Part shown: one piece after another, positions 45,859 to 56,066 of the stretch
How positions within the stretch are numbered: the first letter of the stretch is position 1
How the letters are laid out: the number at the start of each line of letters is the position of its first letter
From: Methyloceanibacter caenitepidi
GTDB taxonomy: Bacteria; Pseudomonadota; Alphaproteobacteria; Rhizobiales; Methyloligellaceae
DNA length: 64,000 nucleotides
NCBI RefSeq assembly: GCF_000828475.1
Contig: NZ_AP014648.1
Span: 2,429,400-2,493,399, forward strand
Direction: 5' to 3'
Made by a program: the position numbers and the translations under genes
The notes under the pieces: model-generated
What the model was told of the DNA's origin: nothing
The model's database searches: none
Seen by the model: the letters and a program-made list of their open reading frames with translations, nothing else

Positions 45859-45886
45859 GCCCGGAACCGGGCATTTTTCCCTTTTC
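45859..45886 (-). terminator. Hairpin terminator downstream of ppx
   Basis: GCCCGGAACCGGGC (45859-45872) is a compact perfect stem. On the minus strand it is followed by TTTCTC, as expected after ppx. On the plus strand it is followed by ATTTTTCCCTTTT, a better T-run, although no plus-strand gene ends here. It may work in both directions. Confidence 0.6.
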
Positions 45887-45950
45887 TCATAGTGATTTGG
45901 GGTTTGCTCCTGCATTCAGCAACCTTGGCGACTGCGGCCATGCCAGTCCG

Positions 45951-47468
45951 TCAGCTTGCGACGAGTTGGAACGGCTCGCCCATCCGAATCTCAGGCTCGC
46001 AATCCAACAGATTGGCGAGGGTCTTGAAGCGCCGGCTGACGCGTTCGCCTTCGAGATCCGCATAGGGCTCCGGCAAGGTCCAAACAAGCCGGTCACCCTC
46101 GTAGGTGAGCGGGGTATGCGGCAGCACGCCGGGCATGGCCGCGGAGACCATGTGCGCGACGCGGAATGCCGCGCCCAAGATTTTGGCGCGCCTCAGTGAC
46201 TCCTTATCCACCAACTCGACCAGCCCCTGGCTCAACTCGTCGCTCACTACGCCTTCGTTGCGGTAGTACGAGGTCAGTGCCAGGAACGCGCGGCCGGGAT
46301 GATCGACGCCGATGAGATCGCCATTGGTGATCAGGTTGAGACTCTGAGCGCCGCGGTAATCGGGATGTGCGCGCCAACCGATGTCCGACAGGAGGCACGC
46401 GGCATGGCGCAGGCGAGTCTGCTCCGGTGTCTCCACCGGCCCCGGCACACGGAAGAGACCATCGGTCCACGCGAGCAATTCGTTGGCGTTCTCCACCGAC
46501 CGGGCGCGCTGCTCAGCAAGCACCTGGCAAGCCTCGATGAGCGGATCCTTCGCGCGCTCCTCGGCGCTCAGGAGGCTGTAGAGCAACCCCTCGCGAATGC
46601 CGAACACAGACGTCACGATGGACCGCGGCTTCATCTGCTTGATGAGCCGTTCGAGCACGAGCGCACCGTAAGGCAATGTCTCGCGCCGCGCGCTGGAGAT
46701 GTCGCGCAGTCCGGGCATGTCGTCGTCCAACTGGCCGTAGAGGCTGCTGACGAATTTCAGCGCGTCCTGCCCGTCCATCCGGTAGTTGTGCATGACGCGC
46801 AAGGGATAGTCCGTCTGGGCCATATGCAGGCGCGACACGGCCCGCCAGGTCCCGCCGATGGCGTAGAAGTCCCGGCCCCGGCCCTTCTCGAGCCAGGTCA
46901 CCTTCGAAAACTCCGAATCGATGACCTCGCGCGCCTTTTTTAGATTTCCGCCCGACACATCGATCAGACGGAGTCCCCCGAGCGGCAGCGTGAGCGCATC
47001 GGACAACCGTCCACCCCGCACGTCGACCAGCTCCAGGCTGCCGCCGCCGAGATCGCCCACGAACCCATCGGCAGCATAGATTCCCGAGACGACGCCGAGC
47101 GCGGCGAGCTCCGCTTCCATCGTGCCGGACAGCACCGTGATCTTGTGCCCCAGGACCTCCTGGGCTTTGGTGATGAAGTCGGGCCCGTTCTTCGCATCGC
47201 GCGCCGCGGCGGTGGCGATTACCTCGGTCCGGTGCACGTGAAGCTGGGCGATCAAGGCGCGGAACCGCCGGAGCGCCCGGAGCGCGCGTGCGACCCCGGC
47301 CGGCTCGAGGCTCCCGGTGCTCGCGACCGTCCGGCCGAGCCCGCACAGAACCTTCTCGTTGAAGAGGGGCGCGGGCGCATGTGTCGCGCTGTCATAAACG
47401 ATCAGCCGCACCGAATTGGAGCCGATATCGACGACCGCGACCGGCGCCCGTTTCTTCCTCCCAGCCAT
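45951..47468 (-). CDS. ppx: Exopolyphosphatase (Ppx/GppA family)
   Basis: Releases phosphate from polyphosphate (or from pppGpp in GppA relatives). The N-terminal actin-like domain has VAVVDIGSNSVRLIVYD, the ATAAARDAKNGPDF segment and VGDLGGGSLELVDV. A C-terminal HD-like helical domain follows. The 505-residue length is in the Ppx range. It starts nine bases after the ppk stop codon, so polyphosphate synthesis and breakdown are co-expressed. Confidence 0.93.
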   Translation of the reverse strand: MAGRKKRAPVAVVDIGSNSVRLIVYDSATHAPAPLFNEKVLCGLGRTVASTGSLEPAGVARALRALRRFRALIAQLHVHRTEVIATAAARDAKNGPDFITKAQEVLGHKITVLSGTMEAELAALGVVSGIYAADGFVGDLGGGSLELVDVRGGRLSDALTLPLGGLRLIDVSGGNLKKAREVIDSEFSKVTWLEKGRGRDFYAIGGTWRAVSRLHMAQTDYPLRVMHNYRMDGQDALKFVSSLYGQLDDDMPGLRDISSARRETLPYGALVLERLIKQMKPRSIVTSVFGIREGLLYSLLSAEERAKDPLIEACQVLAEQRARSVENANELLAWTDGLFRVPGPVETPEQTRLRHAACLLSDIGWRAHPDYRGAQSLNLITNGDLIGVDHPGRAFLALTSYYRNEGVVSDELSQGLVELVDKESLRRAKILGAAFRVAHMVSAAMPGVLPHTPLTYEGDRLVWTLPEPYADLEGERVSRRFKTLANLLDCEPEIRMGEPFQLVAS

Positions 47469-47477
47469 GGCGAGAGA

Positions 47478-49658
47478 CTAGAGGTTCTCGTCGACCCGCG
47501 TAAAGCGCGGAGGCATGTTTTCCGGTAGAGAAGTTCCCCGCCCCGACAGGCTGGGGTTGGTCATGAAGTAGTTCTGGGCGCTGAAGGGCTCTTCCTCTCC
47601 TTCAGGATGGATGCGGACGGAGTTCCCGTCGGGGAGAACACGCCAGCTCTGCAGATTGTCCTTCAGATTTGCCACCATGATCTGATCCAGGATCTGCTCG
47701 TGTACCGTCGGGTTCTTGATGGGGGTCATCGCCTCGACGCGGCGGTTTAGGTTGCGGGGCATCATATCGGCGGAGCTGATATAGACGGCCGCCTTCCGGT
47801 GCGGCAGGCCGTGCCCTGCCCCGAAGCAATAGATACGGGAATGCTCCAGGAAACGCCCGACGATGCTCTTCACGTGGATGTTCTCCGACAGACCAGGCAC
47901 GCCGGGCCGCAGGCAGCAGATGCCACGGCAGACGAGATCGATTTCAACGCCCGCCTGGCTTGCCTCGTAGAGCGCATCGATGATTTCGGGATCGACGAGC
48001 GAGTTCAGCTTCATCCAGATCGCCGCCGGCCGGCCGGCCTTGGCGTGATACATCTCCTCGCGCACGTGATCGAGGATGCGCGCGCGGATTCCGCCGGGCG
48101 AGACCGCCATGGACTCGAGCTCCGCCGGTTCCGCATAGCCTGTCACGTAGTTGAATATGCGGGATAGATCGTTGCCGATCGAGCGGTCAGCGGTGAAATA
48201 GGACAAGTCCGTGTAGATCTTCGCCGTGACCTGGTGATAGTTGCCCGTGCCCACGTGGCAATACGTGGCTAGCTCGCCGCGCTCGCGCCGGACGATCAGG
48301 CTCAGCTTGGCGTGCGTCTTGAGTTCGATGAAGCCGTAGACCACCTGAACCCCGGCGCTTTCCAGGTCGCGCGCCCATTTGATGTTGGCTTCTTCGTCGA
48401 AGCGGGCTTTGAGCTCGACCACCGCCGTCACCGACTTGCCGGCCTCTGCGGCTTCCTTCAACGCCTCGATGATCGGCGAGGTCTTGCTGGTCCGGTACAG
48501 CGTCCATTTGATCGCGACAACATCTGGATCGGCCGCGGCCTGCTTCAGGAACTGCAGGACCACATCGAAAGACTCGTAGGGGTGATGCACCACGATGTCC
48601 TTCTTGGCGATTGCCGCGAAGCAATCGCCTTGATGCTCGCGGATGCGCTCCGGGAACCGACTGACATAGGGCGCGAATTTCAGGTCCGGGCGGTCCGCGA
48701 CGATAAGCTGGTCCGTGTCCGTCAGCCCGATCAGGCCTTTCTGCACGAAACTCTCGCGTTCCGTGACCTTCAGCTCCTGCATGACGAAGCGCTGCAGCCG
48801 CGACGGCATGGTGGCTTCCATCTCCAGCCGGATGACCGAGCCGCGCTTCCGGCGCTTGAGCGCCGATTCGAACACGCGCACGAGATCTTCGGCCTCTTCC
48901 TGGACCTCGATGTCGCTGTCGCGCACGACACGGAACGCGCCTTGGCTCCGTACCCGGTATCCGGGGAACAGCCGTGAGACGAAAATGCCGACCACGGTCT
49001 CCAGCCGCACGAAGCGGATCCCCGTCACACCGTCCTTGCCGTCCGGCAGCCGGATAAAGCGGTCGAGCTGGGAAGGGATCGGCAGCAGCGCGTGCATGGT
49101 CCGGAACGATCCCTCGCGCACCAGTTCCAGCCCCAGCGTGAATCCGAAATTCGGGATGAACGGGAACGGATGAGCCGGATCGACTGCGATCGGGGTCAAC
49201 ACAGGGAAGATCAAATTGAGGAAGTGATCCTCGAGCCAGCTGCGCTCCGCATCGGTCAGCTGATCGGCGGTGAGAACATGAATGCCCGCTTCGCCGAGAA
49301 GAGCTTCCAGCGCGACCCAAGTCTCCTGCTGCAAAGCCGTCAGGTCCGCGACGGAGCGATTGATGCGGTCGAGCTGTTGGGCAGGCGTCAGGCCGTCCTG
49401 ACTCGGCGTCTCGATCCCGGCCACCATCTGCGCCCGCAGGCCCGCGACGCGGACCATGTAGAACTCATCGAGATTGTTGGCGGAAATCGACAGGAAGCGA
49501 AGCCGCTCCAACAGCGGATGGCGCTCGTTCTCGGCCTCTTCCATCACGCGCTTGTTGAAGTTCAACCAGGACAATTCGCGATTGAAGTAGCGGCTCGGGC
49601 CATAGGCAGCGATTCGGGCAACCGCGCCTTCCGGCTCTATCGCTTCCGGAACGTTCAT
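47478..49658 (-). CDS. ppk: Polyphosphate kinase 1
   Basis: Makes inorganic polyphosphate from ATP. The 726 residues follow the PPK1 plan: N domain ([20 protein letters not shown]), head, then two PLD-like halves. The autophosphorylated His is in [15 protein letters not shown], and the second His region reads [20 protein letters not shown]. An AAGAGGA site precedes the ATG. It is upstream of ppx in one operon and downstream of hdaA by about 115 bp. Confidence 0.96.
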   Translation of the reverse strand: MNVPEAIEPEGAVARIAAYGPSRYFNRELSWLNFNKRVMEEAENERHPLLERLRFLSISANNLDEFYMVRVAGLRAQMVAGIETPSQDGLTPAQQLDRINRSVADLTALQQETWVALEALLGEAGIHVLTADQLTDAERSWLEDHFLNLIFPVLTPIAVDPAHPFPFIPNFGFTLGLELVREGSFRTMHALLPIPSQLDRFIRLPDGKDGVTGIRFVRLETVVGIFVSRLFPGYRVRSQGAFRVVRDSDIEVQEEAEDLVRVFESALKRRKRGSVIRLEMEATMPSRLQRFVMQELKVTERESFVQKGLIGLTDTDQLIVADRPDLKFAPYVSRFPERIREHQGDCFAAIAKKDIVVHHPYESFDVVLQFLKQAAADPDVVAIKWTLYRTSKTSPIIEALKEAAEAGKSVTAVVELKARFDEEANIKWARDLESAGVQVVYGFIELKTHAKLSLIVRRERGELATYCHVGTGNYHQVTAKIYTDLSYFTADRSIGNDLSRIFNYVTGYAEPAELESMAVSPGGIRARILDHVREEMYHAKAGRPAAIWMKLNSLVDPEIIDALYEASQAGVEIDLVCRGICCLRPGVPGLSENIHVKSIVGRFLEHSRIYCFGAGHGLPHRKAAVYISSADMMPRNLNRRVEAMTPIKNPTVHEQILDQIMVANLKDNLQSWRVLPDGNSVRIHPEGEEEPFSAQNYFMTNPSLSGRGTSLPENMPPRFTRVDENL

Positions 49659-49774
49659 CGATATCCTCTTGGAATAAAGGGCATTGTGAGCCCGCCAGCT
49701 CCCTCAGGGTAGAGCCGTGATGTTAGGCCAGCAACTGTATCACCAGCGTAACGGTAAACGTCAAATCGGACGCC

Positions 49775-50452
49775 TTACTCAATCGTCGCAGCACGCTCCA
49801 GCGCCTCGGCGACGAGTTGCCGGCTGATCTTCCTGCCAGAGCGCAGGGCCGCCTGATCGACAGCCTCCACCGCCGCGGCAGCCGCTTCCAGCGAGCGGTC
49901 GATCCTGACAGCCAGGAACTCGAGCACCTTGGGTTCGATGGTGAGCTGGCGGTCGGAGAAGTGTTTCAGCATCACCGTCCGCAGCAAGACCTCGTCCGGC
50001 GCTCCGATCTCGGTCACCGGGACGGCACTGAGCCGCGAAAGCAGGTCCGGCAGACTGAACGGCCAGCGAATGGGGCTGATCCGCGCGGTCAGAAGGACCG
50101 AAAAGCGCTTCTCCGCCGCAAGATTCAAAAGGTGGAAGAGTGTCCGCTCGTCGAACCCGGACCGGTCGGCGTCCTCCACGGCAAGGGCCGACCCCGGCGG
50201 GCGCGCATCGAGCGACCGCACGTCCAGTGTCGTCGGATCGAGCGCGTCGGCGCTGGACCGCTCTTGCCAAACCCGGACGAGATGGGTCTTCCCACTCGCG
50301 GGCGGCCCCACAAGGACCTGCACCGGCCCCGGCCACTCGGGCCAGGCGTCCACCATGCGGACGGCCGCGAGATTGCAGTCGCTGACGAGGAAATCCTCTG
50401 CGCCCAGAGCCGCCCGGTGCGGCAAATCGAATGCGAGTTGCCCCGGACTCAC
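49775..50452 (-). CDS. hdaA: HdaA-like regulator of DnaA
   Basis: A 225-residue DnaA-related AAA+ protein lacking the DNA-binding domain. In alphaproteobacteria HdaA works with the sliding clamp to convert DnaA-ATP to DnaA-ADP. The start SPGQLAFDLPHRAALGAEDF holds the QLxFDL clamp-binding motif. The Walker A is LVGPPASGKTHLV, and LAVEDADR is the Walker B area. It starts with GTG inside the stop of the phosphatidyltransferase gene (GTGA overlap). Confidence 0.9.
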   Translation of the reverse strand: MSPGQLAFDLPHRAALGAEDFLVSDCNLAAVRMVDAWPEWPGPVQVLVGPPASGKTHLVRVWQERSSADALDPTTLDVRSLDARPPGSALAVEDADRSGFDERTLFHLLNLAAEKRFSVLLTARISPIRWPFSLPDLLSRLSAVPVTEIGAPDEVLLRTVMLKHFSDRQLTIEPKVLEFLAVRIDRSLEAAAAAVEAVDQAALRSGRKISRQLVAEALERAATIE

Positions 50453-51099
50453 GGCGTCCGGACCTCGGGCCGCGAGGCGCCGTTGCCGCTTTTCGCACGC
50501 GCCGCTTGGACGCTCGTCGGCCGCGCGGCCCCTTGCAGCCGGTGGAGCGGCTCGGGCTGCTCAGGCTCGTAGCTCATCATGTGGCGCAGCCAGCCGAAGA
50601 AATAGACCGAGGCCGACAGAACGGTGAGCCCGCCGGTGACCCAGATGAGCACGCTCACGAGCCAGCTCACGCCGAGGCCGAGCCCGAGTTGTGCCAGGAC
50701 GAACCCGGCCAGGGCAATCTGGGCGAATGTATTGATCTTGCTGACGATGAGCGGTTTGACCTCGACGGGGCGCCACATCATCCAGGCCAGCAGGACCGCG
50801 CCGACGATGAGAATGTCGCGGCTGACAACGATGATCACGAGCCAGACCGGCAGGTGGCCCGAAATCCCCAGCGCCACGTAGATCGCGACCAGAAGCGCTT
50901 TGTCGGCGATGGGATCGAGATAGGCGCCAAGCTCCGTGCGCCAGCCATAGCGCTTGGCGAGATAGCCGTCGGCCGCGTCGGAGAGCCCCGCCAGCATGAA
51001 CACCACAAACGCCGCGTAGAAGTCCTGGTCGATGATCAGCCAGATCAGAAGCGGCACGGACACGATCCGCGCAAATGTCAGCGTATTGGGGATATTCAC
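50449..51099 (-). CDS. CDP-alcohol phosphatidyltransferase family protein
   Basis: A 216-residue integral membrane enzyme related to PgsA. The family signature is complete: LSDAADGYLAKRYGWRTELG followed by AYLDPIADK, giving the DGxxAR-like and GxxxDxxxD metal site. It should transfer a phosphatidyl group from CDP-diacylglycerol to an alcohol, or related chemistry; the acceptor is unknown. GTG at 51099 with GGGAG upstream is the likely start. The tail after about residue 175 is polar. Its end overlaps hdaA by four bases. Confidence 0.9.
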   Translation of the reverse strand: MNIPNTLTFARIVSVPLLIWLIIDQDFYAAFVVFMLAGLSDAADGYLAKRYGWRTELGAYLDPIADKALLVAIYVALGISGHLPVWLVIIVVSRDILIVGAVLLAWMMWRPVEVKPLIVSKINTFAQIALAGFVLAQLGLGLGVSWLVSVLIWVTGGLTVLSASVYFFGWLRHMMSYEPEQPEPLHRLQGAARPTSVQAARAKSGNGASRPEVRTP

Positions 51100-51223
51100 C
51101 GGCGCTTCTCCCAAGCGTCTTTATGTTCTGGGTACTTCGGCCCGGAGATTATCAGACTGGGGCGGCTCCGCAGCCGAATTTCCGCGAGCCGAGACAGCGA
51201 GACAGGACCGGTGGGCCGCTCTC

Positions 51224-52411
51224 TCATGGTCCCATCGCACGTATCACGAGCGTCCCGTCTCGCTCATACAGTCCGATCCCGTTCTGGGCGAGCACGGCCT
51301 GCAACTGGTCGGCGGAGCCTTCATAGTCGAACACCACCTCGGCCCCGCGGGCGGACCTCGACACGATTTCGAAGTCCCGGATATCCGCCACACGCTGAAG
51401 CCCAAAATGAATCTGCTGCCAATCACTTACGCTGAAGAACTCAATGACCGCACCAACGCGGCCGAGCGCCTCGTCTTGGACTGTGAACGCCTCCTCGGGA
51501 TACAGCGCACCGCGCCGCAATGGGATATCGGCTGTCTCGTCGAATGTGGGATCCAGCCGCTGCTTCCAGCGCCGCTCGAGGATGTTAAGTCCCAACCGGG
51601 CTGCCTGCTCCTCTGTTGCGGTCATGTTGGCCCGATCCACAGCGCTCGTCGCGACGGCATCGACATCGCCCGCTGCGTCCTCGCCCACGAGGTGGATGCG
51701 AAACAAACCATCGGCGACCTGCCCTACGGCGACGACGAGACCGCCATAGCCATAGGTACTGCGCAAGGCCGCATAAGCGCTCTCGTCGCCTGCGAGTACG
51801 GCCTTGATCGTCCCGGCCTCGAGATCGTCGCGCAGCGTCGCCAGCTCAGCCGGCGCAACTCCGTTGTCGAGATCCAACCGCGCCCAGGCCTGGCGCCAGT
51901 CCGTACTCGCGCCCTTCGCGATGAAGTCGTCCTCGAGCATCACCGGCAGGATCGAAATGGGCGACGCCTGGCTCTCGACAAAGGGTATGGAACGGCTGGT
52001 CAAGAGTTGGCGCACCGCGCCCGGATAGAAACGCACATCGACGACACCGATATAGCGCCGCGCCGACGTCTTCTCGCTATGGATCGCGATGCCGGCGACG
52101 AGTCCTTCGATCTCACGATGGGAGAATGACGGCAGGCGGTGCTGCCAGCTCGGCGGCGCCAGCCGCTCAAGCAGAATCTGCATCGCCAAGGTCTCAGCCT
52201 TCGCCATGCCCTTCTCCCGCGCAACCACGGCATCCTTGGCCGTGACGTCGACTCGGACGTTGGCGACATTGAAGAGACTGGCGGCGCGGGCGGGATCCGA
52301 ACTTACCACACCGATGCCTAGCAGCATGCCGGCGCCCAGCAGAGCAAGGCGACTCAGTTTGGCAGAACGCCCCGCGAAACCCCTGAAAGCATTGGCTGAC
52401 TGAAGCGTCAT
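51224..52411 (-). CDS. DUF2066 family secreted protein
   Basis: A 395-residue exported protein of unknown function. A signal-type segment (SRLALLGAGMLLGIGVVSSD) is followed by the DUF2066 pattern, with repeated ANVRVDVTAKDAVVAREKGM and the ARRYIGVVDVRFYPGAVRQL block. The chosen start (MTLQSANAFRG) is 33 codons into the frame, after a GGAG-like site. It lies between the phosphatidyltransferase and the divergent purM gene, the usual place for this family in rhizobia. Confidence 0.8.
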   Translation of the reverse strand: MTLQSANAFRGFAGRSAKLSRLALLGAGMLLGIGVVSSDPARAASLFNVANVRVDVTAKDAVVAREKGMAKAETLAMQILLERLAPPSWQHRLPSFSHREIEGLVAGIAIHSEKTSARRYIGVVDVRFYPGAVRQLLTSRSIPFVESQASPISILPVMLEDDFIAKGASTDWRQAWARLDLDNGVAPAELATLRDDLEAGTIKAVLAGDESAYAALRSTYGYGGLVVAVGQVADGLFRIHLVGEDAAGDVDAVATSAVDRANMTATEEQAARLGLNILERRWKQRLDPTFDETADIPLRRGALYPEEAFTVQDEALGRVGAVIEFFSVSDWQQIHFGLQRVADIRDFEIVSRSARGAEVVFDYEGSADQLQAVLAQNGIGLYERDGTLVIRAMGP

Positions 52412-52640
52412 CGACTGCTCCGCGATTCGCGCCGGACCCTTGCGTTCCGGCGCCATTCGATGATGATGGACCAGCGGATTATCCCGGCTCCGGCTCTCTC
52501 CTGTGGGCACCCTTGCCTCTATCCCTCTTGCCTGCCAAGAGTGTTATGACAGAACTCTGGAACGTGCACCCGCTTGGCTGCGGACCCGAATTCTCAATTG
52601 CCACCTAAACACGACGCGCCCCACCAAGCTTGAAGAGTCC

Positions 52641-53702
52641 ATGCCCGAAGACAAGCCGCTGACCTATCGTGAGGCCGGTGTCGATATCGATGCCGGAAAC
52701 GCTCTCGTGGACGCGATCGGTCCCCTCGCCGCGAAGACGAAGAGACCGGGCGTTCTGGGCAATCTCGGCGGCTTCGGCGGGCTGTTCGATCTCGCGGCTT
52801 GCGGCTTCAAGGACCCGGTTCTCGTGGCCGCCACCGACGGGGTCGGAACCAAGCTGAAGCTGGCCATCGACACGGGCCTGCACGAAGGCATCGGCATCGA
52901 CCTCGTGGCCATGTGCGTCAACGACCTCGTCGTCCAAGGCGCCGAGCCGCTCTTCTTTCTCGACTATTTCGCGACCGGCAGGCTGGAGGTCGGCGTCGCC
53001 GCCGAGGTCGTCGCCAGCATCGCCGAGGGATGCGGCCAGGCGGGCTGCGCGCTCATCGGTGGAGAGACCGCCGAGATGCCCGGCATGTATGGCGACGGCG
53101 ACTACGACCTCGCGGGCTTCGCGGTGGGCGCGGTCGAGCGGGACGCCATCCTGCCGCGGCCCGACGTCAGCGCGGGCGATGTCCTGATCGGCCTGCCTTC
53201 GTCGGGCGTCCACGCCAACGGCTTCTCGCTCGTACGCCGCGTGGTGTCGGAAAGCGGCCTTGGCTGGGACGACCCCGCTCCCTTCGCGCCCGATGCCAAG
53301 CTCGGGACGAGCCTCCTCGCACCGACCCGCATCTATGTCCGCCAAGTGCTTGATACGATTCGGGCAAACCCAGGCGCCGTCAAAGCCCTTTGCCACATCA
53401 CCGGCGGCGGCCTGATCGACAATCTACCGCGCATCCTGCCGGAGACCGTCTCGGCGGCGATCGACATCGATGCCATCGACCCGCCGCCCGTCTTCTCTTG
53501 GCTGCAGACGGAGGCGCGGCTCGATGCGCATGAGTTGTACCGAACCTTCAATTGCGGTGTCGGCATGGTCATCGCAGTGGCGCCCAGCGATGCCGGACGC
53601 GTCGCCGCGAGCCTCGGGCCCGAAGCGTTTACGATCGGGAGACTCACCGAGCGCGGTGACGGACCGGCGGTCGTGCTGGGCACCGGGGGCACCGAGTCAT
53701 GA
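52641..53702 (+). CDS. purM: Phosphoribosylformylglycinamidine cyclo-ligase (AIR synthetase)
   Basis: Closes the imidazole ring in purine synthesis, using ATP. It has the conserved DVDAGN-like start ([14 protein letters not shown]), the [15 protein letters not shown] segment, [20 protein letters not shown], and [14 protein letters not shown]. The 353 residues begin at ATG 52641; the open frame continues upstream without homology. purN follows with a four-base overlap (ATGA), so the pair forms an operon. Confidence 0.96.
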   Translation: MPEDKPLTYREAGVDIDAGNALVDAIGPLAAKTKRPGVLGNLGGFGGLFDLAACGFKDPVLVAATDGVGTKLKLAIDTGLHEGIGIDLVAMCVNDLVVQGAEPLFFLDYFATGRLEVGVAAEVVASIAEGCGQAGCALIGGETAEMPGMYGDGDYDLAGFAVGAVERDAILPRPDVSAGDVLIGLPSSGVHANGFSLVRRVVSESGLGWDDPAPFAPDAKLGTSLLAPTRIYVRQVLDTIRANPGAVKALCHITGGGLIDNLPRILPETVSAAIDIDAIDPPPVFSWLQTEARLDAHELYRTFNCGVGMVIAVAPSDAGRVAASLGPEAFTIGRLTERGDGPAVVLGTGGTES

Positions 53703-54364
53703 GCGCAAAGATGCGCGTCGGCGTCCTGATATCGGGCCGCGGCAGCAATCTGCAGGCGCTCATCGATGCCGCCAAGGATCCCGACTATCCGGCCGAGCTG
53801 GTGCTCGTGATCTCCAACGTGCCCGACGTTCAGGGCCTCGATCGCGCCGAAGAAGCGGGCATCCCGACCTGCACCATCGACCACAAGAACTTCCCGTCCC
53901 GCGAAGCCTTCGAAGCCGCCCTGAACGATGCGCTGGACGGCGCCAGCGTGGAGCTTCTCTGCAATGCCGGCTTCATGCGCCTTCTGACGGAAAGCTTCGT
54001 GTCACGCTGGCTCAACCGCCACCTCAACATTCACCCGTCTCTCCTGCCCGCCTTCAAGGGCCTCGACACCCACGCACGCGTGCTGGATGCGGGCGCGCGC
54101 ATCAGCGGCTGCACCGTTCATTTCGTTCGCGCGGCGATGGACGATGGTCCGATCGTGGCCCAAGCGGCCGTCCCGGTTTTGCCGGACGATACGGAGGAGG
54201 ATCTTGCGGCGAGGGTGCTGGCGGCCGAACACCGTCTCTACCCCCACGCCCTGCGGCTGGTGGCATCCGGGCAGGTCTCGGTGGACGGCGAACGGAGTGC
54301 CGGCATGCCCCAAGGGCCCGGCGACCCCGCCCTTTTTTCGCCCCCGCTGAGGGGCAATTTTTGA
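53699..54364 (+). CDS. purN: Phosphoribosylglycinamide formyltransferase
   Basis: Transfers a formyl group from 10-formyl-tetrahydrofolate to GAR. Typical pieces are [17 protein letters not shown], the catalytic [16 protein letters not shown] segment and [20 protein letters not shown]. The length (221 aa) is normal for the folate-dependent enzyme. It is translationally coupled to purM. The C-terminus runs into a less conserved Gly/Pro-rich end. Confidence 0.96.
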   Translation: MSAKMRVGVLISGRGSNLQALIDAAKDPDYPAELVLVISNVPDVQGLDRAEEAGIPTCTIDHKNFPSREAFEAALNDALDGASVELLCNAGFMRLLTESFVSRWLNRHLNIHPSLLPAFKGLDTHARVLDAGARISGCTVHFVRAAMDDGPIVAQAAVPVLPDDTEEDLAARVLAAEHRLYPHALRLVASGQVSVDGERSAGMPQGPGDPALFSPPLRGNF

Positions 54365-54645
54365 GCGGACGTTCAAAATCCAGGAAAAATACTATGGGTG
54401 CCCCCGGCAAACTTGACGCATCGCAAGTCTGTGCGGCGCAAGGGCCCGTAGACAATGCAGACGAGCGGATGCTAGGAACAACATCTATTCAGTCGATCTC
54501 CGCAACGATGACCGCGCACGCAATATTCCTGCAAGGCGGAGGTTGCCCGAGACCTAGTGCTGATCTTGCGGTTTGGCCCCAAGCCCTGCGCGGCACACTT
54601 GGCCCAACGGGGATAAACGGCCCAACAATAAGAGGGATGGCGTAA

Positions 54646-56010
54646 ATGGCGGACATGACGGTCGCCTACTCTCCGTCGCACGGCCTCGGAGAAGAAGACA
54701 GCATTTGGTTCAAGCTATCGGCATTGCTGAACCAAGAGGACCCCATGCAGGTCCTCATGGCCCTGTGCGAAAAATACAAGGGCGTCCTCCCGGTCAATCT
54801 GAAAAACCAACGCATTGTCCTGCTGAGCGAGCCGGAGCACGCCGAGCGCGTTCTCGTGACGAACGCGGACAATTACACGAAGTATTTCGACGGGCTTCGC
54901 CCCGTTTTCGGCCGCAGCATGATCACCATCGACGGTGCGCTGTGGCAGAAGATCCGCGTGCCGCAGCAGGCCGCGTTCCATCCGAAGATGTTCGAGGAGT
55001 ACTTCCCCTATTTGATGTCGGCCATCGACTCGAAGATGGACCGCTGGCAGAAACTCGCCGACTCTGGCGAGACCGTCGAGATGGTGGAAGAGACCTGGAC
55101 GATGGCCGCCGACATGGTGTGCCGCGCGCTGTTCGACCGCGAGATGCCCTTCAACCCGCACTTCGTCTTCAAGCAAGTCAAGACGTACACGGACGTTGTC
55201 AACCACAAGAACGTGCGCCTTAAGAACGTGCGCGGCGAGCTCGAAGAGATCACGGCCGAGGATCCCGCCAAGGCCATGGAGATTTGGCATTCGGTTCCCG
55301 ACACGGTGATCAGCGCGAACGTCATCGATCATCGCGAAAAGACGCTGCTGACGGCGATGCAGGAAGCCGAGGCCGATCCGGACTTCCCGGAGTTCGACCA
55401 CCGCCAGGTCATCGATGAGATGAAGCAGTATTTGTGGGCGGGTACCGAGACGACGGCGCTGACGCTTGCCTGGTCGCTCTATCTTCTATCCCAGCATCCC
55501 GAAGCGATGCAGCGCGTCCGCGAGGAAGCGCACCGGGTTTGCGGCGACGCCGATCCCGATTGGAACCAGGTTCAGCAGCTGAGCTACACCCGCATGGTGA
55601 TCCAGGAGACCATGCGCCTTTATCCGCCGATCTGGGGCCTGATCCGCATCGCCGCCGGCGACGACGAGATCGCCGGGCACAAGATCAATGCCGGCGACAA
55701 GGTTTCCATCCTGACCTATATCGCTCATCACAGCCCCAAATATTGGGAAGAGCCGGAGAAGTTCGATCCGGAACGGTTCGCTCCCGAGCGCGCCAAGAAG
55801 CGGCGCAAATACTCTTACCTTCCCTTCGCGGCAGGCAAGCGCGCTTGCATTGGCGGGGCGTTGTCGCAGATCGAGAACACGCTGGCGCTGGTTCAGCTCC
55901 TGCGCCGCTTCACACCTGAGTACGTGGGACCGACACCGGCAAAGATCCGCGCCACCGTCACGCTCTGCCCGCAAGGCGGCCTGCCCTTCAAAATCCGCAA
56001 ACTCAGCTAG
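54646..56010 (+). CDS. Cytochrome P450
   Basis: A 454-residue haem monooxygenase. The oxygen-binding helix has AGTETTALTLAWSL, the ExxR motif is ETMR, and the haem loop is FAAGKRACIGGALS with the axial Cys near residue 400. The sequence resembles long CYP families acting on fatty acids or terpenes rather than short bacterial camphor-type enzymes. No ferredoxin or reductase gene is adjacent. A GAGGG site lies ten bases upstream of the ATG. The physiological substrate is not predictable. Confidence 0.93.
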   Translation: MADMTVAYSPSHGLGEEDSIWFKLSALLNQEDPMQVLMALCEKYKGVLPVNLKNQRIVLLSEPEHAERVLVTNADNYTKYFDGLRPVFGRSMITIDGALWQKIRVPQQAAFHPKMFEEYFPYLMSAIDSKMDRWQKLADSGETVEMVEETWTMAADMVCRALFDREMPFNPHFVFKQVKTYTDVVNHKNVRLKNVRGELEEITAEDPAKAMEIWHSVPDTVISANVIDHREKTLLTAMQEAEADPDFPEFDHRQVIDEMKQYLWAGTETTALTLAWSLYLLSQHPEAMQRVREEAHRVCGDADPDWNQVQQLSYTRMVIQETMRLYPPIWGLIRIAAGDDEIAGHKINAGDKVSILTYIAHHSPKYWEEPEKFDPERFAPERAKKRRKYSYLPFAAGKRACIGGALSQIENTLALVQLLRRFTPEYVGPTPAKIRATVTLCPQGGLPFKIRKLS

Positions 56011-56066
56011 TCTCGGCTCGCCAGCGAAGCGACCGCCCTTCAGGCCCTGTCACGAGCGCGGGGGCG

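Noticed and set aside
46299-46943. 214-codon open frame antisense to ppx
   Set aside because: Low-complexity His/Arg/Leu composition and no family match; it overlaps the clear ppx coding sequence.
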